Positions 1 through 5,687 of a stretch of DNA of 6,045 bases are shown here, piece by piece. Both the position numbers and the translations under genes were made by a program. Where the stretch lies: NCBI GenBank assembly GCA_029940125.1, contig JAOZRP010000161.1, positions 1-6,045 of the forward strand, read 5' to 3'. Positions within the stretch are counted from its first letter, which is position 1; the number at the start of each line of letters is the position of its first letter. The notes beneath the pieces were generated by a model. The model saw nothing but the letters and a program-made list of their open reading frames with translations, made no database searches and was not told the DNA's origin. Source of the DNA: a bacterium. Its GTDB lineage: Bacteria > Desulfobacterota > Anaeroferrophillalia > Anaeroferrophillales > Anaeroferrophillaceae.

Positions 1-823
1 AGGTGTTAGTTGATTGCAGTTTTTCATCCCGGTCGGCAATGATTTTGTTGGCCAGGCTTAAATCTTCTACTGTATCCACGTCAATAGCCGCTTCCGGCTG
101 AATCATCATGATGGCTCCCGCCTTCAGTCCCATCCGCCGTGAAATGCGCCGTAATCCTTCCTTGACGGTCAACTGCCCCAGCAGGAAGCGCAGGACGGTC
201 ATCCAGCCGCATATGCTGACAATACGTAATGGTTTTTTCCGCTGCTGCTCAACTTGGCGCCAGAAATTGGCGGCGGAATAACTCTCGGGAGTCAAGAAGG
301 CAAACAGGTTGCAGGAACAGAAGCCGCCGTCCTTCAACCTGGTAACCGTACGCCGGCAGCCGGGGAACGCCTGCTGGAGCATTTCATAAGGTGCCAGGGC
401 CACGGTCAGATCATAGTTCGTTTGACGGGCCTGGGAACAGAAATAGTCAATAATTCCGGAAGTCAGCAGGGCGTGGTCGGCAGTGGTTACCAAAACAGGT
501 TTGTTCCGGTCGACATGCTGCAGGGCTTCGTAGGTGCTGGTGCTGGGCGTTTCCCGGTTTGGCATCCAATGGATGTTGTCTTTTTTTAAAACCTGGCTAA
601 GTTCTGGCGATTGGTTGATGATTTTTTCCGAGGGGCCGCAGAGGATGCAGGAAGCCACCTCGCCGGCATTTTCCAGGGCGTTGATAACGCGTAAAACCAT
701 GGGGATGCCGCCAACCGGCGACAGTGATTTGCAGGGGGCGCCGGTTGCTTCGGCTACCGGATCGCCGGCAGAGCGGTCGGCGGCCAGGATGATGGCGGTA
801 AAGGTGCCGGTTTGTTTGCTCAT
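1..823 (-). CDS. MobA-like nucleotidyltransferase, possible ceramide head-group cytidylyltransferase (3' end cut by window)
   Basis: Reading leftward from the ATG at 823 gives 274 open codons with no stop before the window edge. The C-terminal end is therefore missing, probably by only a few residues. The start has a good ribosome site (AAGGA about 8 nt upstream). The fold is the Rossmann-like NTP-transferase type seen in MobA and sugar-phosphate nucleotidyltransferases. Residues 9-17 (TAIILAADR) are the nucleotide-binding strand and loop, followed by K32 and PVGGIPM at 36-42. TTADH at 113-117 supplies the metal-binding aspartate, and DVDTVEDL at 248-255 is the typical C-terminal signature. 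The loop is LAADRSAGDP rather than the usual LAGG-rich loop, which marks a subfamily. The gene lies 70 nt downstream of the ceramide synthase-like gene on the same strand, so it is probably co-transcribed. By context it may activate a head-group precursor such as phosphoglycerate with CTP, as reported for CpgD in Caulobacter; orthology is inferred, not shown. The substrate cannot be read from the sequence. Confidence 0.85.
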   Translation of the reverse strand, partial: MSKQTGTFTAIILAADRSAGDPVAEATGAPCKSLSPVGGIPMVLRVINALENAGEVASCILCGPSEKIINQSPELSQVLKKDNIHWMPNRETPSTSTYEALQHVDRNKPVLVTTADHALLTSGIIDYFCSQARQTNYDLTVALAPYEMLQQAFPGCRRTVTRLKDGGFCSCNLFAFLTPESYSAANFWRQVEQQRKKPLRIVSICGWMTVLRFLLGQLTVKEGLRRISRRMGLKAGAIMMIQPEAAIDVDTVEDLSLANKIIADRDEKLQSTNT

Positions 824-893
824 GGAAATGTTCCTTTTTGGAGTTTGAACGATGCGTTTTTAGGCGAGGTGTGATGCTTAAAGCGAAAACTGC

Positions 894-2018
894 TTAGATT
901 TCTTTTCGGAAGATAGTATAGCGTTTTGATATCCTTCCCCCGATACTTTCAATGATTTTACGCATTTCCATATTGTCTTCCAATATCCATGACATCTCCA
1001 CATCTGTCACCCCTTTCTTTCTCACCGGGTGACAAGCGGTGTCGATAACCATGAAGGCCAGGGCGGCTCCCATCAACCGGTGCTGGTATTCCTTCCGAAC
1101 CCCCATCAGCGCGACCCGGGCGGTTTTGGGGTGCTTGACTTTCAAGCGCCACAGAAGTTTCAGCCAGCCCAGGGGGAACAGGCGACCATTCAAGTCGGTG
1201 ATGATCTCATTGATGTTCGGCAAAACGATGATCATGGCCGCCGGTTTTCCCTTGACTTCGGCAATCTGGATGAATCGCCTGTCCACCAGCAGCTTGAGAT
1301 CCCGGCCCATGGCTTCGAGTTCATCCTGAGTCAAAGGAGTAAATCCCCAGTTGTTGGACCAGGCGTCATTGAAGATGCTGCCGATAATCTGCAGATCTTC
1401 CGAAAGATGTGAACGATTCAGTGGTCGGATGTGGATGTCTTTTTTCACTCTCTTGGTTATTGTTTGCATGACCCGTGATGGGGTGAAGTGTGCTTTGACA
1501 AGGTAGGCCAGCAGTTCTTTGATTGGGACAAAGCCCTGTTCAATGATTCTGTGTTGATAATAGGGTCTGGCGTGTCCCATCATAATAAACGGCGGCGTGT
1601 CAAATCCTGACGTCAACAGGCCGCATTCCTGGTTGATTGACAGGTTGAAAGGACCCATAATGTATTTCATTCCCTGGTTTTGTAGCCACGTTTGGGCCGT
1701 GTCAAGCAGCGCGGCAAAGGTTTCCCGCCGATCTTCGGCTTCCAACAAGCCGAAAAAGCCACATTGTTCATGGTGATAATCCAGGTGGAGCTGGTCTATC
1801 TGGGCGCTTATTCTACCCACTGCCTTTGTTCCCCGGAAAGCTATCCAGGATTGAAATCGGGCGTGGGAAAAATAGGGGTTTCTGGGGTCGAAATGGTGCT
1901 TCACATCCATAATTAACGGAGGCACCCAGGCGGGATCATTCTGATAGATGTTCCATGGGACTTGAATAAAACGATGTTGGAGATAACGGCCGGTTACCGG
2001 TTTGATAGTCAGGGACAT
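894..2018 (-). CDS. bcerS: GNAT-fold N-acyltransferase, bacterial ceramide synthase (bCerS/YghO-like)
   Basis: This 374-residue protein belongs to the large GNAT-like family that includes E. coli YghO and the Caulobacter ceramide synthase. Its likely reaction is N-acylation of 3-oxo-sphinganine (or sphinganine) with a long acyl chain. Visible family features are VPWNIYQNDPAWVPPL (20-35) and a first GNAT-like half with AVGRISAQ (66-73). MGPFNLSINQECGLL (121-135) and PPFIMMGHARPYY (142-154) follow. The second half ends with a CoA/ACP-binding-type segment, MGVRKEYQHRLMGAAL (305-320), and a C-terminal EMSWILEDN (341-349). There are no signal peptide or clear membrane spans, so it is probably cytoplasmic or peripheral. 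The ATG at 2018 is the first in this frame, with an in-frame TAA only 4 codons upstream, and it fits the family N-terminus. It has no Shine-Dalgarno of its own; translation may depend on the overlapping short ORF at 2009-2065. Divergence from acsR/cerR/acpR/spt supports the ceramide role. Another amine acyltransferase remains possible. Confidence 0.78.
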   Translation of the reverse strand: MSLTIKPVTGRYLQHRFIQVPWNIYQNDPAWVPPLIMDVKHHFDPRNPYFSHARFQSWIAFRGTKAVGRISAQIDQLHLDYHHEQCGFFGLLEAEDRRETFAALLDTAQTWLQNQGMKYIMGPFNLSINQECGLLTSGFDTPPFIMMGHARPYYQHRIIEQGFVPIKELLAYLVKAHFTPSRVMQTITKRVKKDIHIRPLNRSHLSEDLQIIGSIFNDAWSNNWGFTPLTQDELEAMGRDLKLLVDRRFIQIAEVKGKPAAMIIVLPNINEIITDLNGRLFPLGWLKLLWRLKVKHPKTARVALMGVRKEYQHRLMGAALAFMVIDTACHPVRKKGVTDVEMSWILEDNMEMRKIIESIGGRISKRYTIFRKEI

Positions 2019-2065
2019 AAAAAATATTTATCGACGTATGGGTTGACATGACAGTTTTTTGACAT
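2009..2065 (-). CDS. Candidate 18-codon leader ORF coupled to the ceramide synthase gene
   Basis: An ATG at 2065 is preceded by a perfect AAGGAG (2075-2070) at 4-nt spacing. It opens an ORF encoding MSKNCHVNPYVDKYFLCP. The TGA at 2011-2009 lies a few bases inside the acyltransferase gene, whose ATG is at 2018. The downstream gene lacks a Shine-Dalgarno, so this arrangement suggests termination-reinitiation (translational coupling). The peptide itself resembles nothing I recognise and may have no function. An ORF this short can occur by chance; the strong ribosome site and the overlap are the only support. Confidence 0.35.
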   Translation of the reverse strand: MSKNCHVNPYVDKYFLCP

Positions 2066-2087
2066 TTTTCTCCTTCAGGGGTACAAT
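2059..2087 (+). promoter_or_regulatory. Near-consensus sigma-70 promoter (TTGACA-N17-TACAAT)
   Basis: A perfect -35 hexamer (2059-2064) is separated by the ideal 17 nt from TACAAT (2082-2087), one mismatch from consensus. Transcription would start near 2094 and run rightward, about 600 nt before the acsR start. It overlaps the short leader ORF and its ribosome site on the opposite strand, so the two directions may interfere. The product could be a long acsR leader or a separate small RNA. Confidence 0.6.
2070..2075 (-). promoter_or_regulatory. Perfect Shine-Dalgarno AAGGAG before the short leader ORF
   Basis: AAGGAG read on the minus strand, 4 nt before the ATG at 2065. It is the only convincing ribosome site within 60 nt upstream of the ceramide synthase-like gene. 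It lies in the wrong phase and too far away (about 50 nt) to serve the ATG at 2018 directly. Confidence 0.45.
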
Positions 2088-2106
2088 AATGAACCATATC
2101 TGTCAA
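2079..2106 (-). promoter_or_regulatory. Weak leftward promoter candidate for the ceramide synthase arm
   Basis: On the minus strand a perfect TTGACA lies at 2106-2101, but the hexamer at the correct distance is poor (GTACCC or TACCCC). An alternative reading is TTAATA (2114-2109) with an 18-nt spacer to TATTGT (2088-2083). Either would start transcription near 2072-2076, essentially at the AAGGAG of the short leader ORF. No better leftward promoter was seen. Confidence 0.2.
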
Positions 2107-2310
2107 TATTAATCTTCATTTGTGCTGATCCGGCAGTGTTCATTTCCCGTTGGTTGCCTGGCTTTATGACTTCGTTTTTCGTCAGTTCACCTCTGGATAT
2201 GTTTCCGGTTGGGTTGCATCTTTTGGATAATTTTTGATTTCATGCAAGTGCGTCAGGTTCGATCAGACTGGGGATGACAACATTAACTTATTGTAATGTT
2301 GAACTTTTTT
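2094..2310 (+). ncRNA. Candidate small RNA or attenuated leader (about 215 nt)
   Basis: The interval is defined by the strong promoter at 2059-2087 and the hairpin plus T6 at 2278-2310. It has no convincing ORF. A possible internal hairpin pairs CCGGCA (2130-2135) with TGCCTGG (2155-2161) through one bulge. It matches no RNA family I recognise. It could equally be the first part of a long acsR leader in which the hairpin acts as an attenuator. Confidence 0.25.
2278..2310 (+). terminator. Inverted repeat CAACATTA-N8-TAATGTTG followed by T6
   Basis: A perfect 8-bp inverted repeat (2278-2285 and 2294-2301, 8-nt loop) is followed after three bases by six T residues (2305-2310). The order hairpin then T-run fits a rho-independent terminator for rightward transcription. 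The stem has only 3 G-C pairs, so it would be weak. Equally, a 24-bp dyad of this kind could be an operator for a dimeric repressor. No T-run follows it on the other strand. Confidence 0.35.
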
Positions 2311-2376
2311 CTTGGATAGATGTTGTAAATGTGCTAAATGGCATAGTATATTGTATTGGATAAAACACATGTATAA

Positions 2377-2400
2377 AATCAAGTATGCAATCAAGTGATT
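2377..2400. repeat. AATCAAGT direct repeat (12-nt period) overlapping a palindrome
   Basis: AATCAAGT occurs at 2377-2384 and 2389-2396. The second copy is also the left part of a perfect dyad AATCA-AG-TGATT (2389-2400). The element lies 131-154 bp upstream of the -24/-12 candidate, the distance at which enhancer-binding activators of sigma-54 usually bind. It is short and A+T rich, so chance is not excluded. Confidence 0.3.
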
Positions 2401-2530
2401 ATTTTGGCCGTTTCAGGATGCCGATGTCAGGGCGCTGGCGAGCTTGCTGTAAACCATTATGCGCGTGTTTTAAACGATGACCCCGGGAGAGTGGGCATGT
2501 GGCGGCAATCGTTGCGGAAAAATTGTTGTA

Positions 2531-2546
2531 TGGCATCTTTTTTGCT
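2531..2546 (+). promoter_or_regulatory. Sigma-54 (-24/-12) promoter candidate upstream of the acsR-cerR-acpR-spt arm
   Basis: TGGCAT at 2531 and TTTGCT ending at 2546 place GG (2532-2533) and GC (2544-2545) exactly 10 nt apart, as sigma-54 requires. Flanking bases agree with the TGGCAC-N5-TTGCW consensus except at two positions (C to T and G to C). The predicted start is near 2557, giving a leader of about 142 nt before the ATG at 2699. If real, it would put ceramide synthesis under an activator requiring ATP. I saw only this one element with correct spacing in the intergenic region. Confidence 0.5.
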
Positions 2547-2573
2547 GGATTTCAGGTGACTGCTGAGTTCATT

Positions 2574-2597
2574 GACGGAGGCTGTTGCGCCCCCGTT
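2574..2597 (+). other. G+C-rich leader hairpin
   Basis: Positions 2574-2582 pair with 2589-2597 around the loop TGTTGC, with one A-C mismatch and one G-U pair. It would lie 17-40 nt into a transcript starting at the -24/-12 candidate. No T-run follows, so it is not a standard terminator. It may be a 5' stability or regulatory structure. Confidence 0.3.
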
Positions 2598-2620
2598 GCA
2601 TTATGTTGCTGGAATTATTA

Positions 2621-2649
2621 TTGACTTTTGTATTGATTTTCGATAAAAA
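2621..2649 (+). promoter_or_regulatory. Second, weaker sigma-70 promoter candidate close to acsR
   Basis: TTGACT (2621-2626) is followed after 17 nt by TAAAAA (2644-2649). The -35 is one mismatch from consensus and the -10 matches 4 of 6, lacking the important final T. The start would be near 2656, leaving a 43-nt leader before the ATG at 2699. Confidence 0.25.
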
Positions 2650-2685
2650 ACCGACAAACTGAATCCAGCAGGTGCTGTGCCAGAC

Positions 2686-2689
2686 GGAG
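2686..2689 (+). promoter_or_regulatory. Ribosome site GGAG that selects the ATG at 2699 for acsR
   Basis: GGAG is 9 nt before the ATG at 2699. The alternative in-frame GTG at 2672 has no purine-rich site at a workable distance and would add only nine unremarkable residues, so the ATG is preferred. Confidence 0.6.
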
Positions 2690-2698
2690 TTAAAAAAT

Positions 2699-4483
2699 AT
2701 GGATATAACACCGACCCACAATACGGTGCCGTTGTGTAATGGTGATTTTCGTAGTTTAGCTGAAGCACTGGATTATGCCGCCTCCGGGCGGACCGGATAT
2801 AATTTTTACGATGGTCGCGGCCGTTTGGCAACGGTGCTGCCTTATTCCCAGTTGAGGTCGGAAGCGCAAAAATTGGCGGCTAAGCTTTTGGCCACCGGAG
2901 CCGAACCCGGGGGGCGGGTGGCCGTCATCGCGGATACTCATCCTGATTTTATGCGGGTGTTTTACGCCTGTCAATACGCTGGATTGGTGCCTGTTCCTCT
3001 GCCGGCAACCATGTTTCTTGGCGGTCGTGATGCTTACGTGGGACAGATTCGCCGCCTGCTGTGTGACTGTCAGGCCGCCATCGCCATGTCTCCGGCCGGG
3101 TTTCTTCCCTTTCTGCTGGAAGCTGCCGAGGGTTTGGAGCTTCTTTTTGTCGGCCAGATTGCGGATTTGGACGGCGTTGATGCCAGCCAGGTGAAAATCG
3201 CCTCCGCGCCGCGTTGTGAAACGGCCTACCTGCAGTACACCTCCGGCAGCACCCGGTATCCCCGTGGCGTAATTATCACCCAGAAGGCGGTGATGCACAA
3301 CCTGTCATCCATCATTCGGGTGGGGATCAAGGTCCAGGATGGTGATCGCTGTATGTCATGGCTGCCTTTCTACCATGATATGGGTTTGGTAGGTATGGTT
3401 CTGGCTCCGATGGCTTCCCAGATGTCGGTGGATTACCTGAATACCCGTGATTTTGCCATGCGGCCCCGCTTGTGGCTGAATCTCATCAGTCAGAATCAAA
3501 GCACCATCTCTTTCGGTCCGCCTTTTGGTTATGAGTTGTGTGTTCGCAGAATCCGGGAGCCGGAGGTTGGGAGATTCAATCTCGCCTGCTGGCGGGTGGC
3601 AGGCATCGGGGCGGAAATCATACGTCCAGAGCCTTTGCGGCAGTTTGCCCGTATCTTGAATTCCTGCGGGTTTGATTCCCGGGCCTTTATGCCATGCTAC
3701 GGCATGGCGGAATGTTCGCTGGCGGTAAGTTTTATGCCGTTGGGGCATGGTTTGTGGGTGGATAAGGTAAAAGGCGGCGATTTTACCGACCTGAACCGGG
3801 AATTTTTGCCAGTGGTTGATAATGCGGTTGAAGATGGTGAACAGATAAACAGCTTTGTTGTTTGCGGCTGCCCGCTGCCGGGTTATGAAGTGGAAATCCG
3901 GGATGATCAGGGCAATGTTTTGCCTGAGCGGCATTGTGGCTCCCTTTTTGTTCGGGGCGACAGCGTGATGGAAGGATATTTCGGCAAGGAAGAGGAAACC
4001 CGTGAGGTCCTGTCTGCCGATGGTTGGCTTGATACCGGCGATATGGCTTACATGCTGGATGGGAACCTGGTTATAACCGGTCGCCAGAAAGATTTAATTA
4101 TCATCAACGGCCGGAACATTTGGCCCCAGGATCTGGAATTTATTGCCGAGCAGCAGCCTGAAGTCAGAACCGGCGATGCGTCGGCATTTTCCATCAACGG
4201 TCGCGATGGCAGTGAAAAAGCGGTGCTGGTGGTTCAGTGTCGGGGTCTTGATGTGAACGCGTATTCTGATCTTGCCCATCGCCTTCATGGCCTGGTAAAA
4301 AAAGAAATGGGGATAGAATGCCTGGTGGAGCTGGTCCCGCGCAATACCCTTCCCAGAACAACTTCCGGAAAATTGTCCCGCTCGGGGGCTCGTTCCGGGT
4401 TCATGGCCCGTCATACCGGCAGTAAAGCGTCTCTCTCCGAAACCCTGTACTCATTTCCGGAAATATCAGCGCAGGCAATTTAA
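2699..4483 (+). CDS. acsR: Fatty acyl-AMP ligase / acyl-ACP synthetase of the sphingolipid pathway (AcsR type)
   Basis: The 594-residue protein is an ANL-superfamily adenylating enzyme, closest in feel to fatty acyl-AMP ligases. It should activate a fatty acid with ATP and transfer it to the dedicated ACP encoded at 5688-5939. Motifs in order: P-loop YTSGSTRYPRG (180-190), with Arg where many relatives have Lys; WLPFYHDMGL (221-230); YGMAE (334-338); DTGD (445-448); GRQKD (461-465). A C-terminal PRTTSGKLSR (552-561) carries the expected catalytic Lys at 558. Both the large N-terminal and small C-terminal domains are present, so the enzyme looks complete and active. No membrane segment is evident. 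The ATG at 2699 is chosen over GTG 2672 because of its GGAG. It is the first gene of the rightward arm; a 222-nt gap separates it from cerR. A role in another ACP-dependent lipid pathway is the main alternative, made less likely by the neighbours. Confidence 0.88.
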   Translation: MDITPTHNTVPLCNGDFRSLAEALDYAASGRTGYNFYDGRGRLATVLPYSQLRSEAQKLAAKLLATGAEPGGRVAVIADTHPDFMRVFYACQYAGLVPVPLPATMFLGGRDAYVGQIRRLLCDCQAAIAMSPAGFLPFLLEAAEGLELLFVGQIADLDGVDASQVKIASAPRCETAYLQYTSGSTRYPRGVIITQKAVMHNLSSIIRVGIKVQDGDRCMSWLPFYHDMGLVGMVLAPMASQMSVDYLNTRDFAMRPRLWLNLISQNQSTISFGPPFGYELCVRRIREPEVGRFNLACWRVAGIGAEIIRPEPLRQFARILNSCGFDSRAFMPCYGMAECSLAVSFMPLGHGLWVDKVKGGDFTDLNREFLPVVDNAVEDGEQINSFVVCGCPLPGYEVEIRDDQGNVLPERHCGSLFVRGDSVMEGYFGKEEETREVLSADGWLDTGDMAYMLDGNLVITGRQKDLIIINGRNIWPQDLEFIAEQQPEVRTGDASAFSINGRDGSEKAVLVVQCRGLDVNAYSDLAHRLHGLVKKEMGIECLVELVPRNTLPRTTSGKLSRSGARSGFMARHTGSKASLSETLYSFPEISAQAI

Positions 4484-4658
4484 TCTTCTCCTCCATTTTT
4501 TAGCTGTTGCCGTATGCAGAAATGCTATTGCCGAGGGTATCGGTGAGCGGTGGCATGCGAAAAATTTGAGCAAACCCTTCATCCAGCTTTTCAGACCCAT
4601 TACTCCTGATGACAGTTACGTGCATTCTCATTTCATGAATTTTCCGTGGTAATGGTTC

Positions 4659-4688
4659 CGGCAAAGATGTTGTTGCCGTCCGTGGCAA
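4659..4688 (+). other. Mutually exclusive hairpins just before cerR, in the 222-nt acsR-cerR gap
   Basis: The segment TTGCCG (4673-4678) can pair either with CGGCAA upstream (4659-4664, 8-nt loop), or, through TTGCC, with GGCAA downstream (4684-4688, 6-nt loop). The alternative folds end 6-17 nt before the GGATAGG ribosome site of cerR. The rest of the gap (4484-4705) holds no convincing gene, promoter or terminator. TTGCCG also occurs at 4507 and 4528, the latter in a small hairpin. The T6 at 4495-4500 has no stem before it. Confidence 0.3.
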
Positions 4689-4705
4689 TTGGTGGATAGG
4701 TGTCT

Positions 4706-5683
4706 ATGACTGCCAGTAATTCAGTGTCAACCGACAAAAAGGGTGCCATTGCGATTACCGGGGCGACCGGTTTTATCGGCAGTACCATTGCCCGGCACTT
4801 GATCGCCGCCGGTTGGCGGGTAAGATGCCTGGTTCGTTCCCTGCCCCGGGCCCGATTAAAACTCTCCTGCTTTGATCAACTTGACATGGTGGAAGGAAGC
4901 CTGGAAGACTCTTCCAGCCTGCGGAAATTGGTGGAAGGCTGCAAGATAGTTGTTCATTGTGCCGGAACGGTTCGTGGTGCTCATGTTCATCATTTCAACC
5001 GGGTCAATGTTGAAGGTGTTGCCTCCCTGGTGCGTATAACCCGCGAAGTGGCCGACTCTCCCTCGTTTTTCCTGCTGTCATCGCTGGCGGCCCGCGAACC
5101 GCACTTGTCCGCCTATGCGGCCAGCAAGAAGAAGGGTGAACAACAGCTGGCTTTTCTGGCCGGGGACATGCCTTGGGTGGTATTGCGGCCGCCGGCTGTT
5201 TACGGGCCGGGAGATCGCGAAATCCTGCCGTTGTTTCGGTTGATGGAAAAAGGCGTTGCGCCGTTGGTAGGAGATCGCCGATCCCGCTTTTCCCTGTTGT
5301 ATGTTGATGACTTGTCCGCGGCCGTTTGCTCTTTTTTGAAGCAGCCTGCCTGGTCGCAGTCAATCTATGAGCTTCATGATGGTCATGGTGGTGGTTATAG
5401 CTGGGATGAGGTGATTGCCGTTTTTTCCCGTTTGCGAGCTAAAAAGCTGCTGAAAGTTCAAGTGCCGCTGTCTTTATTGTCTGTATCGGCTCAGGTAAAT
5501 CAGATGCTGTCGCCTTTGTTGGGGAAACACCCGATGTTGACTCCGGGGAAAATACGGGAATTGAAACATCTTGACTGGGTTTGCGATAATCAGGTAATAA
5601 CAGAGCAGACGGGGTGGCAGCCAAGAGTCGACCTGGCTGAAGGTTTGCGAAGAACAATGGGGTGGCAAGCGGTAAAAAGGTGA
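4706..5683 (+). CDS. cerR: Extended SDR NAD(P)-dependent reductase, probable ceramide reductase (CerR type)
   Basis: The 325-residue protein is an extended short-chain dehydrogenase (NAD-dependent epimerase/dehydratase family). The Rossmann motif GATGFIG is at 19-25 and VVHCAGTVRG at 82-91 is the second cofactor-binding strand. The catalytic set is a Ser at 125/126, Y137 and K141 in SAYAASKKK. RPPAVYGPGD (161-170) and YVDDL (199-203) are typical of the family. In Caulobacter the homologue reduces the 3-keto group after N-acylation, converting 3-oxo-ceramide to dihydroceramide; the same role is inferred here. The ATG at 4706 has GGATAGG ending 5 nt upstream; an in-frame GTG at 4700 would add two residues and is less likely. 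The stop is only 4 nt before acpR, so the two are surely co-transcribed. A sugar epimerase/reductase is the alternative, disfavoured by the neighbours. Confidence 0.85.
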   Translation: MTASNSVSTDKKGAIAITGATGFIGSTIARHLIAAGWRVRCLVRSLPRARLKLSCFDQLDMVEGSLEDSSSLRKLVEGCKIVVHCAGTVRGAHVHHFNRVNVEGVASLVRITREVADSPSFFLLSSLAAREPHLSAYAASKKKGEQQLAFLAGDMPWVVLRPPAVYGPGDREILPLFRLMEKGVAPLVGDRRSRFSLLYVDDLSAAVCSFLKQPAWSQSIYELHDGHGGGYSWDEVIAVFSRLRAKKLLKVQVPLSLLSVSAQVNQMLSPLLGKHPMLTPGKIRELKHLDWVCDNQVITEQTGWQPRVDLAEGLRRTMGWQAVKR

Positions 5684-5687
5684 GTGG

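Larger units (their letters stand above)
2019..2698. other. 680-bp divergent intergenic region, non-coding, rich in candidate control signals
   Basis: No convincing protein gene lies between the two divergent arms apart from the short leader ORF. The stretch around 2280-2400 is strongly A+T rich. It contains, left to right: a cluster of TGACA/TGTCA pentamers (2043-2106), a rightward sigma-70-type promoter (2059-2087) and a hairpin followed by T6 (2278-2310). These are followed by a short direct repeat/palindrome (2377-2400), a -24/-12 promoter candidate (2531-2546), a G+C-rich hairpin (2574-2597) and a second, weaker sigma-70 candidate (2621-2649). The length and the several starts suggest that the biosynthetic arm is regulated rather than simply constitutive. 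Each element is described separately. Confidence 0.6.

Noticed and set aside
254..848. Rightward ORFs of about 100 codons at 254-589 and 534-848
   Set aside because: They lie antisense to the nucleotidyltransferase, whose motifs are clear, and their translations show no recognisable domain.
2244..2270. tRNA-like T-loop motif GGTTCGATC at about 2257
   Set aside because: The flanks form only four of five stem pairs in the wrong register, and no anticodon arm or acceptor stem could be found.
2500..2515. Second sigma-54-like element TGGCGG...TTGC
   Set aside because: The GG-to-GC distance is 11 nt, one too many; sigma-54 spacing is strict.
2672..2698. GTG at 2672 as the acsR start
   Set aside because: There is no ribosome site before it, while the ATG at 2699 has GGAG at 9 nt. 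The extra nine residues look unlike a conserved N-terminus.
4484..4500. T6 run after the acsR stop as a terminator
   Set aside because: No inverted repeat precedes the T-run, and the downstream genes appear to belong to the same operon.
4500..4688. Leftward 62-codon ORF in the acsR-cerR gap
   Set aside because: It would need a TTG start without a ribosome site, has no recognisable motif and opposes the operon. A decayed fragment cannot be excluded.
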